Source: Phoronis australis (taxonomy: Eukaryota; Phoronida; Phoronidae). Taken from it: 64,000 nucleotides of DNA. The notes under the pieces are model-generated. The model did no database searches. It was not told the DNA's origin and saw only the letters and a list, made by a program, of their open reading frames with translations. This document shows, piece by piece, positions 11,049 through 22,700 of the stretch. Both the position numbers and the translations under genes were made by a program. The stretch covers positions 865,805 through 929,804 of the forward strand of contig NMRA01000040.1 in the NCBI GenBank assembly GCA_002633005.1, given 5' to 3'. The stretch's first letter is position 1. Each line of letters starts with the position of its first letter.

Positions 11049-12640
11049 TTGTAGGCACCAAAATTGTACTTGTACTGATGGAAACTAGTACGAACATTGA
11101 TCGTTCAAATGATTTATAAAGCGACCAAATGAGGGGAGAAAGAGTCAGGCGATATGTATGACATGACCACTGTAGGAGATGGTAACGTTTGCGTTACATT
11201 ACAGTCATGTGACAAGTCTGGCCCGTTTTGCCTATATCGATTTCTTGGCTGAAACTGGGATATACTTTATTCCAATAACTTATTTGGAAAACCGAGAAAG
11301 TATACTCTAAGGAAAAGAAAGGTTCCCAACTGGAAATGCAGGCTGGAATGATGTCCATTGCTGCGGGAATATCATGTCCAGTTATGTCCTATTGAGAATC
11401 AAGTTTCTTTAAAAAACTAATAGATGCTAAATGTTAGACTTCATTTTTCACTGTGACGTCAAGTTCACAAAGTCGATATATTACTATCAATATTAACGTA
11501 GAAAATATATCTGAAACTAAATAAGGCGATCCAGATCCTCCCAAGGATACTATTGTTTCGTGAAATGAAGAATATAAATNCCTCATGGATTGAACATAAA
11601 AACTTAAAATATGTCATTGAATTTTTTACGCAAAAAGGTATCATTTTCATTACACCATATCTTATATGTCAATTGTCATTTCGTGTTTGATTTTACTTTA
11701 TTTCTGTTTTTGTTGATAAAGGAAGTTGTTACCTCCGAAAATTTCAAATTTCAGTTGATCCATTCTTGTTGTTTTATTTACCGATTTATATTATCAATAT
11801 TATTTACGTAAAAATTGACAGCTTTAGTTGGATTCTCTGAAAGTTGTTACAGAAATTAAATTCCCTCTAAAAAATCTCAGTGCACACCTCAATACTGATT
11901 TTCTCCATGCAATGATGAAGAACTAGTGAAGAGTGCCGCCGCAAAAATATGAACTGGGACCCCTTTCAAATGATCTGTTAAATGCCACGGACACCAAGCC
12001 AAAGCGTTAATCCGACGCTTGTTCGCTTGCGATACAAGATTCGATGTCAACATACATGGGTAAACGAGATTTCCCGATGCAAATCATTGAAAAGACAAAC
12101 TGCCATTTGAAAAATCTGTCACCAAGCACGAGTTGATTATATGGCAATGCATACATGCAAGGTGTTGCGAGCCCCGATATGCAAATTAGTGATTATTAGC
12201 TTTTTTATTTTAGAGTGTTCATTTCAAAGTTCACCGTTGAAGGAATTTAATTTTAATCTATGACATTAATATGGAACTTCCCAATATATTCAGTTTTTAT
12301 TCAGTTGCCTTTTATTATAAATCGCTGCAGTTTTGACGCAACACATAACACCAGTAGATCCATGGCCAAAAGTTTGTCAAGAACGTTATTAAATTGGTCA
12401 CCGGTGCTTTTAAATAAAGTGCGTGAAAAGTGTAGGCATACTGCAATGCAATGAGTAATTTTCGTAGTGACCAACTCAAGCATCTAGCAACAGATGACGT
12501 AGAGCACAGAAGATTTACCGTTTGTTACTCAAATTTACTAAGTTAGTTAATTGGGCTTTATAATTAGAATGCATGACCTTTATTGTTTCTTCATGGTCAT
12601 AATAGATTTATGGCTAATGCATCTGTTCTCCGAACGACGT
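11049..12640. other. No gene recognised; contains an N
   Basis: The stretch is AT-rich with small open frames only; an unresolved base is at 11580. Nothing with recognisable domains or splice-bounded coding sequence was found. Confidence 0.35.
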
Positions 12641-12641
12641 T

Positions 12642-12668
12642 AATAAAGATTCTTGATTCTTGATTCTT
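12642..12668 (+). repeat. AATAAA plus GATTCTT tandem tail, possible retroelement 3' end
   Basis: AATAAA runs straight into three copies of the 7-mer GATTCTT. A polyadenylation signal followed by a short simple-repeat tail is typical of non-LTR element or SINE 3' ends. No coding body was recognised upstream. Confidence 0.4.
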
Positions 12669-12837
12669 TATGAAGTATTTCCGTACCAAAAACTCTTCAT
12701 TTCATACGAAGACTACATTGCACTATACCGTTACACCCACTGCATTCCAGGGATACCTGTTGCTTTTGTTATTATTAATAGAATAATCTTTAAATGTCTG
12801 TGCGATGAGTCATCTAAAGGAATCCCGCTAAGCCCAG

Positions 12838-12890
12838 GTCACCTTGGTGACGTAACGCCCCCAAACTCAATAGATTTCGTGGTGACGTCA
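12838..12890. promoter_or_regulatory. CRE palindrome and related repeats upstream of YAP
   Basis: GTCACC-TT-GGTGAC (12838-12851) overlaps a half CRE (TGACGTAA). A perfect CRE octamer TGACGTCA sits at 12883-12890, inside the longer palindrome GTGACGTCAC. The sites lie about 400 bases before the YAP start codon. CREB-family binding is an inference from the motif only. Confidence 0.4.
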
Positions 12891-13047
12891 CATGAGGACC
12901 CCCAGCAAATAGGAGTGTAGGTCATGCTTCGTAATAACCCTGACCTGAGATTCATGCGCGGTTTGTGAAGAATAATGTTCTAAATTATTGTTGACGTCTT
13001 TCAATTCGATGAATGAATATAAAATGATTCCAAAATATCACATACAG

Positions 13048-13053
13048 CACGTG
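13048..13053. promoter_or_regulatory. E-box CACGTG upstream of YAP
   Basis: A perfect CACGTG hexamer lies about 240 bases before the start codon, in the presumed 5' flank or UTR. It is a bHLH-type motif; occupancy is not shown by sequence. Confidence 0.3.
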
Positions 13054-13073
13054 AGATTGTTTATCGAACTAAC

Positions 13074-13080
13074 CATTCCT
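13074..13080 (+). promoter_or_regulatory. M-CAT/TEAD-type motif upstream of YAP
   Basis: CATTCCT matches the TEAD core CATTCCW and lies about 215 bases before the start codon. TEAD is the DNA-binding partner of YAP, so an autoregulatory site is conceivable, but a seven-base match is weak evidence on its own. Confidence 0.3.
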
Positions 13081-13128
13081 TCATTTTCCAAGTTGGATGG
13101 AGCCTGTCGTAGCGCATGTGTACAATCA

Positions 13129-13142
13129 CATTTCCGGAAGTG
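13129..13142. promoter_or_regulatory. ETS/GABP-type motif in YAP proximal 5' region
   Basis: CATTTCCGGAAGTG contains CCGGAAGTG, a strong ETS core, about 150 bases before the start codon; TTCCGGAA at its centre is palindromic. ETS sites of this form are common in TATA-less housekeeping promoters, and GABP is reported to control mammalian YAP1. No convincing TATA box is seen. A possible 3' splice site (TTTCAACAG at 13211-13219) leaves room for an upstream non-coding exon. Confidence 0.4.
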
Positions 13143-13291
13143 AATAGCCAAGTTGAAAAACTTTCGTGTTGTTTTCGGAGTGGTTCAAGTCCCTGGATTT
13201 TAACCTCAATTTCAACAGATCGAGGAAGCGGAATAAAATTTTCGGTGAGAGGATCCTTTGGGACAAAGGACAGACAGCTTGGTGATTCAAA

Positions 13292-13716
13292 ATGTCCGGC
13301 CCACGGGCGGAACAAGCTCCAAAACTTGGCAATCAAGTGGTCCATGTTCGCGAAGGTAGCGATGTGGCCATGCAACAACTTTTCGAAATTGGACTGGATC
13401 CTCAAAAAGGAGAAACTCTGAACCCGATACCGTTCAGTAAACGGAATCTGCCACCATCTTTTTTCAAACCACCGGACCCTCGAGGACACAGTCGAGAAGG
13501 GAGTGCGGATTCGACTCATTTTACCGCTGGAGGTTTGCCCATCAGTCATATCCGGGCCCACTCCTCGCCTGCTACGCTACAAGCCTCACTCTCAGCTGCT
13601 CCGCCAAACCCTCCCTCACACATGAGAACACAGAGTTATGACATTGTTGATGACATGCCACTGCCTCCGGGGTGGGAAATAGCTAAAACAAATACTGGAC
13701 AGAAATATTTTTTAAA
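13292..13716 (+). CDS. YAP1: YAP coding exon 1: TEAD-binding module, LATS sites, first half of WW1
   Basis: The ATG at 13292 opens MSGPRAEQ and the frame runs 141 codons plus two bases to a donor AAA|GTGAGT. Residues 16-37 (VVHVREGS...LFEIGL) match the first TEAD-contact helix. PFSKRNLPPSFFKPP (47-61) matches the core TEAD interface, keeping the residues equivalent to human Arg89, Leu91, Ser94, Phe95 and Phe96. HxRxxS kinase sites are HVREGS (Ser23), HSREGS (Ser71), HIRAHS (Ser91, the 14-3-3 site equivalent to human Ser127) and HMRTQS (Ser115). WW1 starts at LPPGWE (Trp128) and is cut by the intron after YFL, so its second Trp lies in exon 2. This is the first in-frame Met before the conserved block. 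The reverse-strand 166-aa open frame here is only a shadow. Confidence 0.97.
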
Positions 13717-16700
13717 GTGAGTATTTTGGTGACTTGTAGTCTGTAGGCCTAGCGTAGCTCTTGGAACCGGTTTGGTTCCCAGTGGCAGTGCCAGTGTCAT
13801 TGTACATACAGTAGAAAATCTGAAATCTTTGACCCACCTTGGTTGGACCTGTGCCAGTAAGTATTTGTGTGATCACATTGTGGGTCCCTTACCGAGAACC
13901 TGTCATGATGACTCCCTGCTTTAGTCAACACTTCTAAACAATGACCACCATCTCCAACTAACCCAACTAGCGACAGTAAAGCTGCTATACTGCCTATAGG
14001 TGCTTTATACGCTGGAAGCTTTTCGGTGAATTAGGCCTCACATTGACTGATTATTTATCAAAAGTCACGTTGGTATAAGTACCTTTTGTGTATAGAGAAA
14101 CACCTTTGGAAGCTGTCGATGTCTTTTATTCCTTCCAACTGTAGCACATACTCCCGTAATTAATTTTTTTCTTCAAGCAGTCCTTCATTTAGTTGCCCAG
14201 CAACTGGCAATTTTCACTGTGTGTGCCATGCCAGGGAATATGACGTCATATCTCCTGGAGCGCTTGTGTTAAAACTGGCCAGAAGCTGATCTGGGCAACT
14301 GAATGAAAGACTGCTCAAAGAAAAAGTTTGATTACTGAAGTATTTTTTGAGTTGGAAGGAATTAAAGACATCGACAAGCTTCCTAAGGTGTTTTTTTGTA
14401 TACAAAAGGTACTTGTATAATACCAACATGACTTTGATGTTGTAATCAGTTTGAGGCATAATTCGCCAAAAAGCTTCCAGTGCATAAAATGCATACAGGA
14501 GTTTCACCGTCTCTAGTTAGGTCAGCTAGAGGCAGTGGTCACTGTCTACACTTCTGGTAGGCTGTGTACATCCTAATCAATCTTGTACGTTGGAAGATTT
14601 TCTTCAAATTATGCCCCGACTAAACTTTGAAAGTCATATTATTGTGACCTTTCAAATGTAGCTGGACACCTATGGAGACAATAGGAGTATCCTTTCCACA
14701 ATCAAGATTTTTCTTGAATAGTTCTTCATTCTGTCAAAGAAATTGTGAACTGAGTCATTTCTGTTGTGATTGCATCACTAGATCTCTACAAGTATGGTAC
14801 TCGTGTAAATTTTACAATCACATCGAGGTCGACCTCCATCAATCATCGCACTACATTGGTGGTCTGCCAGTATTGTTACTTGTGTACCTGGACAAAATGG
14901 CATTTCTCAATGATTTCGTTGATGAATATGAAAGTCTTTATTACCGAAATATTTGTTAGAGGATTTAAAGACGTCGATATCCTCCAAAGGTGTCCTTCTA
15001 TGCTCGATAGGTATTTATAGCTATGTGGCTTTAGTGGTTTAGTCAGTGTGAGACATGATTCCCCAGAGTATGGATGATTTATGAGATGGCCACCATCAGG
15101 CAGCTTTGGGTCAAGTTCAGTTGGTAAGACTGCCTAGCACTTAACTAATGCATAAAACTAACTAACCACTGACCAGCAGTATATGTTGTGGCAACAGTCC
15201 CTTTTTGTTACTCCTTGCAAACCAGGTCAGTGGAACTGGTTTTCAAAATCAGGAACTATGGAACTGTAACTAATATAATTTAACATCACTTCCACTTGGA
15301 TTTAAACTCGCGGCCTTTCTAGTCGCCAGGTTTACAATAGTCCCTTTTAAACTGCACAGTTACATTCTGTTTATCAGGGTGATACATGTTGTATTCTGTG
15401 ATGGCTGTTAAGGTCATCATCCTACTGTCTATTAGCTGTAGTGAAGTAAACCCAGTGATGACTACAAAACGCAGAGAATTGATTAAAGCAAAAGAGATAA
15501 TGACACTCAACACATATTGCTAGGGACTAAACTATTGTTGACTATGCTTTCCTTTAAGGTTACAAGTAAGTAAGACTACCATTCCAGTGTGGTAATCGCA
15601 AGCTAATAATGTTGATGTTGTGATTGGGATTAATGTCTACACTTCCCAAAATCCATCTACTCTTAAGTCGCTTTTTGATAATTGGGAAAGGTTAACTCTG
15701 GTAGTTAATCTGCAAGCAAAACTTAAAGCTTAAAATAGAGGAAAAAATGTAATTTATATATTAAAAGGGTCATTTCGTTATTTTCGCGTGAATTAAGTTT
15801 GATGGCATTTGTACGGCAGGTCAGTCGGAGGTTATAATTTTTTCATCGTGTACTACGGTATGTCTCATTTACTGTTTACTGCTCTGTCGAATATACTTTG
15901 AGAGTGCCGCTTCAACTTCCGCATTGGCAACTAGCATTAGGGGTATGGTAGGCTGGGGAACGGCAAATCCTTTGAACTTCTAGGGTAAGTTGCGCCACTT
16001 GTAATCACTGTGTGGCTGCAAACTTGGGGCAAGACGAAAGTAATTATCAGCTGCGACATACAGACGAGTCTTCTTTTGCATGCCGTGTTATCTCCAGCTG
16101 TACGTTGTCATGCACAGAGCGGCAACTTGCACCTTACCCAAGTTTTCGTATGTATGTACGTGCATGTGTGCATGCGTGTGGACGCTCCACTTAAAAGTGG
16201 ATTAAGTTGCACTTATGCTAGTTGTTGGGTAGTTTGTGTGTGAACGGGACTTAAGTGACTCTTCGTAACAGGTTACCAGGTAATTGTTATGAAGGCAATC
16301 AATTTATTATTGTTTATGCTAGAATTTGGAGGCTGTTTTAAGATCTGACATTTTTAAGTGTATTGGTGACTGAGATGGACATTTGAGTGCCCTAAATGAT
16401 TTTGTGATTCACGAGGACAAAATCTGGCAAAGTCAGGTGATGCTTGTGATAGAGTGCCAGTCAATAACCCACTTGGAATATTAATCACTGCAATGAAGTA
16501 AAACTGTTTTGTTACAAATCATTAATGTTTCAAATTTCCTGAAAAATAACACCATAGGTTTTACATTATGTCCTAGAAGCAAAGTGACATTCATTAGCTT
16601 GCTCTGGACTTACTTGGAACTTGTGGTCCATGCACTAATTCCCACCTCTGACCATAGTTGGTGGATAATTGACATGGAGGTTTCAGGGTCATGACTGGTG

Positions 16701-19700
16701 CATGGATGTGTTAATCCAGGTCACTGGCATAAAAGCTGGACATCAGGTCTCTACATTAATTTTTCATAAATATCACTATCCTGTGTCAGTGCAGAAAGGG
16801 ATTCAGGTGGATTTATGGAGTGACAAATGTCACTACTCACTACTATTGTAAAGCATAGAGCTAGTTACCATTGTAATCTCTCATGTTTTGCAAGTCCAAT
16901 TTTATATAAAACCTTTTTATACGCCATCTTGTGATTACTTCGATGACAACAGCATCGCCTACCATTTACTTCAATGCTGTTAAGTACCGAAGCTGTTATG
17001 AACGATTCAATTAACTTCGCAGTTTACATCGACGCTTCGCTTATAAGTTGGTATGAATGAGGGTTTAGGCTGATGCTATTTCCTTGAGGTAAGTACATCA
17101 GGGTCTTGAACCTGGAACCAAGAGATGCAGGCATGATTTCTAAGATGGGGATTTTAGTGTTTGGTGAAGGGGTTATTTTTTTGGAAAAAATTGCAATATT
17201 CTTGGCCTGTGTCAAATCTGATCTTTTTCATTTAGATGATCCCTTCTGCCTTGCCCATATTTCGAGTTAAGACATATAGTTGACAAGAACTAGATGATCA
17301 GCTGCAAGTTGCTCTATCTCACAAACGGGTGAAAAAAGCTTTTTCGGTCCTGTTTACACATATACTTTTGTTGGATCATCTCGTTCCATGTCAACTTTTG
17401 TTGTGTAAACGACACAGTACCCCACTTTTAAGTGGAGCATCCACATACACACACATCTGATAATTGAGGTAAAGCAGAAACTATCTGCTCTGTGCTTGAC
17501 AATGAAACCTAATGCCAATAAGTCACACTAGAGGAAACCCGTCTGTATGTAACCGCAGCTAATAATTACTTCTGCCCCACCCCACTTTTGTGGCCACATA
17601 GCGATTACAAGTGCGCAAGTTACCCTAGAACAAGTTACCCTACCTCGAAAAGGTGGAGTAAGTTGTCACAAGACCGGTAAGTTGCACTAGGTTAAATAGC
17701 GTCCAGACAGCACTCAAACCTTGCAACAAGTCGTTCCAGGAATAACTTGTTCTAGGGTAAGTTTATGTGTGAACGGCACTTTTAAGTATATGAGAACCTA
17801 TCGTTATATCATTTGTAAGAGTCCTCACTACATTACAGGAGCCAAATATATGAGAATGTTAAAAAAGCACATGGGGTGTGCCTCTATCCAGAGAATCACT
17901 TTCTAGCATGATTTTACTGGAAGGGTTGAAGTATAGTCACATTTGCTTAATTCTGCATATAAGCATATTCGAATATAGGCGCATGAGCCTAAAGTATGCC
18001 CACATAACTCTGAGCATTTTTTCTCGCAAGCTGTATTAAATTTTCTTTCCGGTAAACACATTTCTTTTCTCACAATCCACATTTTTCTTGTACATGCTAT
18101 TATGTTCAGTGGTACTTAGTGGTTTTTGGTGTCCTTGTGGAGCTATGGAACTCTGGTTTGTGCAATGTTTGTTTTTAAAATAGAGCAGTGATGGTAATAA
18201 ACTAATGCAACAACTGTGTGTGGGAGAAAAGAATGATGTTATTTAAAACTCTGTTCGTGACTAAGATTGGCTACCCTGTTCTTTTTGAACTTTTGATATC
18301 AAATTTTTCTTTTCATTTGTTTATTGTCTTGAGACATGTTGTTCCATGATCTCAGGTGCCCTGTAACCATCACCGTGTTTTATTGTATCTGGCGATATTG
18401 TGGCGATATTGTGTATTTTCATTTCCAGTAGTATACATATAGATTATTACATGGCGAAGTCGTTATCCCCCGTTATCTAGAGCCCGAGTGGATTAAAAAT
18501 TGGCCTGGTAGTTTAAACAAAAAGCCAATTTTTGTATCGGTATGTCAAGGTAAATTGTACCTTACAACTTTAATGAAAACTTCTGGACTTTTCTAGAACA
18601 AACTTAAGTATTTCATTCTGTGGTATCAGCTTTTACACTGAGACCTCGAGTAGACTTTATGGTCCTTCATTATCCCATCAAATATTATTTAAGCATGATT
18701 CATCGTTCTATTTTACACTGCTGGTGTTTTCTTTCTTTTGTCATGAGTATAGGCAAAAGGGTACTCTATAGACAGAAGAACTATTTTCTCAATGATATGA
18801 CTTGATAGGACTCCCCAGATCTCTATCCTGAATCTGTAAGATGATTTTAAAATTGAGTTTAAGGTTGCTGTAGGCATCGTGCCACCATACTAGTTCTGCC
18901 GAAAATTGTCGCAATTTGTTGCTGTCTGTAATATCCATTCCCATGACACTGCAACAAGATCTTGACCAATTTGTACCAATCATTAGGAACACTAAGAAAC
19001 GTGACAGAAAGTACAAAATTCTTGTACATGCTTGAAAGTCCATGTCTTTATTGTGGGATTTGTATAATACAAAAACCTTAGAATTTGGGCTTCGAACTAG
19101 CTGGTTCTTCCAAAAATTGAAACTCGTTACATTTGTTTTCAAACTACGCAAGTAAGCCAAACTCATCAGGATGACATTTAAACTCAGTAGTTCAAGGAGT
19201 AAAACAAGTTGTGGAGAACATTGGAATCCATTGTCATTAATAACACTTTCACACTAACATCCGTGCTTTGATGATGTTAAGGGAACCATTGGTCAGTGAG
19301 AATACTTTAAAAAGTTTGGTCAGCTATTTATGTTTAAAAATTACACAAACTTCAAACTTGGAAATTTAAAAATGCAGCACTACTTTCCGTTCATCTTGCC
19401 AATAATAAGCAAGTTGATGTTGGTTAATTACTGAAGCTAATATAACATAGCTGTTTACATTGACGTACCGCTTTGTGGATTTAGTGTGAGAAAAGTCCCT
19501 CTAAGTTGAGTTCCTTGTAATCAACCAGCAGCGTCTTGCATAATTTATTCAAATATGTTATTATTGCCATTTGTGTTAAAACCATTCTCAATTATTACCA
19601 TTTTCACATGTGTACAAAGTTTCCTTCCAACCTTAACTTGTACAAGAATATTATGAAAATTCGTTAATTTTGGATAAAAATAAGTGCTATACTGTCCAGG

Positions 19701-22700
19701 GTGCTTAATCGGGTGGAAAGTGTGAGGTCACCTTACTACATGGGCGGTGCACCATAGGGGGCTGGGGGCTGGCGTCTAGCCCCCACTTATTTTAGTGCTG
19801 CGTTGCCCATATACTAAGGTTGTCTTGGAGATTCTGCCATCTTGGTTCTAATTCTTGCCACTTCTCTACGGGAAACAGGGCTTTATCCAGGATATCGAAA
19901 GAAGGTAGGGTGTCCAAAATGGGGTTCCCTATATTCCAGGGCGTCCATGATTCCAATGACTTGTAACCCCCACCTCCGTTCACCAGCAATCCCCCACACA
20001 CTCAGTGAGTTTTTTATATAAAAATGCATAGACCAAGGCTTTTACATCTAAGTTTACAAAAACAGCCCTCTGTAGTGAGCCTTTTTACTGAAAAAACTGG
20101 ACCAAGACTTCTACATCTAAAAACAGCCAAGTAGCTTACCAAACCAATATTTATTGGTTGAATGATTAGTGCTCTATGTTTTTGGTGATCTCCAGTCAAA
20201 TTGATGTTATAAAGTTTATCATATTATCTTAACTAGCTTATATTGTGTAAAATGAGTCACCAGAGTTGTAATGACAAAACTAGAAAAATGCACGTATGTG
20301 TGTTTTATATTTTGGCAACAGGTGTCACTACTGTTCCATATTAAAACCTTAAAAGAGACATTGAAAACCATGAAACGGGTGCAAACTCAACAATTTTAAA
20401 TGGGTGTATTCTTGTGGCACAGTATACTATTAAAATAATGACATTGTATATTTCTTACTGAGTTGAAAAAAGAGCCAGCTCTGTAAGATCACTTCTCTCT
20501 TTAGCTATGCGTCGTTTATGGACTCGGCTTCCTAGTAATCATTACAATGTGTGTGTTCGTACTTTAAAAGTTCCGATTGACAGTGGACGTCCAAATGATA
20601 CATTGGGCGTCCTTGCCAGGGCGTCCAGATTAGTGCTAGGGCGTTCATTTGTACTCCCAGGACCTACGCTGCATAAAGGCCGTGAAATTACAGTTTGTCA
20701 GAATTGGAACTGGAAAATCAACAGTTGAACTCTCCTTTTAGAACATACATGGTTAATTTGCTCGTCTATATGGTTCACAGGTCCAGTGACACGAGCTTCA
20801 GATTTTAAAAAGATAAATTTGTTGAATTAAGTGGGTTTTAACTATAATGTTAGTGAAAGGGAATAAGCCAGCGCCATATTGTTCGTTTCCAATTTGGAGT
20901 AGTTGCTAGGAGTGTGACGTAATTTCTTTCCGACACTATTAGGAACTCTATTCCCTAAAAATTTCTGCATTTTGACAGCATTCATACCACTCTGTCACAT
21001 TCTGCAATGCACAACAAAAGACAGACAATTGCGCAATGTTAAGGAATGAAAGAGTTTTATGTGTTATGTATGTTTTTTGCCTATTAGATGACAGCAGGAA
21101 TCCCAGTATTAATGAAAAATCTATGATAGTTCAAGAGAGAACTGTTTTCCCATAGACATCGCATAGACCGGGCACGCGCCACTCAAATACATGCAGCTCG
21201 TGTTGTCGATATGACGCCATATTGGAGAGTGCTACACATAACAAAAATGGCGGAAAACAATGGTAGCTCTACGGCATCAGTCAGGAAATGCGGGGGCTCA
21301 CAGTGTTATGCCTGCAGCCAAAGAGTTAAGTTTTTTGGTCCTGCTATTGAGTCATGGGTTTTTTGGTTCGGCAATGGAGTTCAGTGGTGCTGCAACTAGG
21401 TTTTTATGTTCTGCCAACATAGTTTAAGTGGAGCGACTATGCGTTGTTTCCACATCAGTCTTGGTGATTGAAAAAATATAAGATCAATTGAAAAGATAAT
21501 TATTGACCAGCATATGCTGTTATCCAATGAAGATGCTGTTTGCTAATTGTATTTAAGTAAATATTTGGTATTAATGACAATCACATGTATTTTTACTTGT
21601 ACTGAACAATTACATCCCCGAACTTACTCGCCAGCCATCGAAATCAGTACATCTAAGTGAATAGTTTATTTTCTAGTGAAATATATACTGCTTTAAGAAC
21701 TAATTAATTTCTTAATGTATTCCAAAACCAGATGTTTTCTGTTGTATCAAAACAAACAAATCCCTGCAAAATCTGTACTTATGTCAAAGTTGGTATTCGA
21801 AATTTTGTAGATTTGCATTGCTTGCATACGAGCTCTCTGTTTTGTGATGAAACTTGCGCAAAAAAGTAAAGTGCATAGTAACCAAAATATTAAACCTGTG
21901 TGACCGAATTGTGCATCTAACCTTTACCCAAAGTACAGAATTTCCCACTCGAAACCGAATGGAAATATACCCAACCGAGCCGATGTAGCATTAATTATGA
22001 CCCCGTGAAAAATGACTGAGGTTAATTTTTTCACAGAGTCTTAATTTAATGTGAAGAATTTTTAGCCCATCGAAAAAGACCCCTCATCCGTGAAAACCCG
22101 TCCCGTCATTATTCAACAGTTCCCGCGCAACGGGGTTGGGATAAGCAGACCGTGTGCATGAGAGAAGAATATATTTTAAATTTCTTGGCTGAGGGTTGCG
22201 CAGTATGTATATCAAGTTAAGGGCGGGTATGGATAGGCTGTCTCAGATCTGAGGTCCTCGGTGGTCTGCAGTTACTGTATGTGTCTGTCAGTTGTCGTAG
22301 GTTTCCAAGTGCGTCTCCTTGTCAGATCACATCTTATATTCAATCAAAAGAATTCAGTGTCAGAACAGGAAGCTTTTTCGAATATCGCAGGAATGCCAGT
22401 GGCATGCATAGTGCTATGTGCGACTTGTAAGGTTTCCTGGTCATAACTTATGAATTATTATCTGCAACTGTCGTAGCATCTGAAGCATTTTCCCCAATAA
22501 GTTCCACAAAATTTGGTAAAACACGGATTGTGGTATTTGTTGTTTTTGTGCAGTAACTTTTTTCCTTATTTCCGATTCCACAAAATATTGCGCCAGATTT
22601 TCCACAAAGGGTCTGGCATGAACGTACCTTTCGTCTTGATTTACATATTTTTACAATATAGTTAGTATTGCCTTTCATGTAATTTCTAAATGTTTTTCTT

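Noticed and set aside
13061-13561. 166-codon open frame on the minus strand
   Set aside because: It is the shadow of YAP exon 1, whose + strand frame encodes clearly conserved protein.
18789-19166. 125-codon minus-strand open frame as a gene
   Set aside because: No motif, no repeat relation and a length compatible with chance; left unannotated as a gene.
21211-21399. Frame shared between 21.2 and 41.6 kb as a conserved gene
   Set aside because: Both lie in copies of one TIR element at the same internal place; sharing reflects repeat ancestry, and the frames differ and are short.
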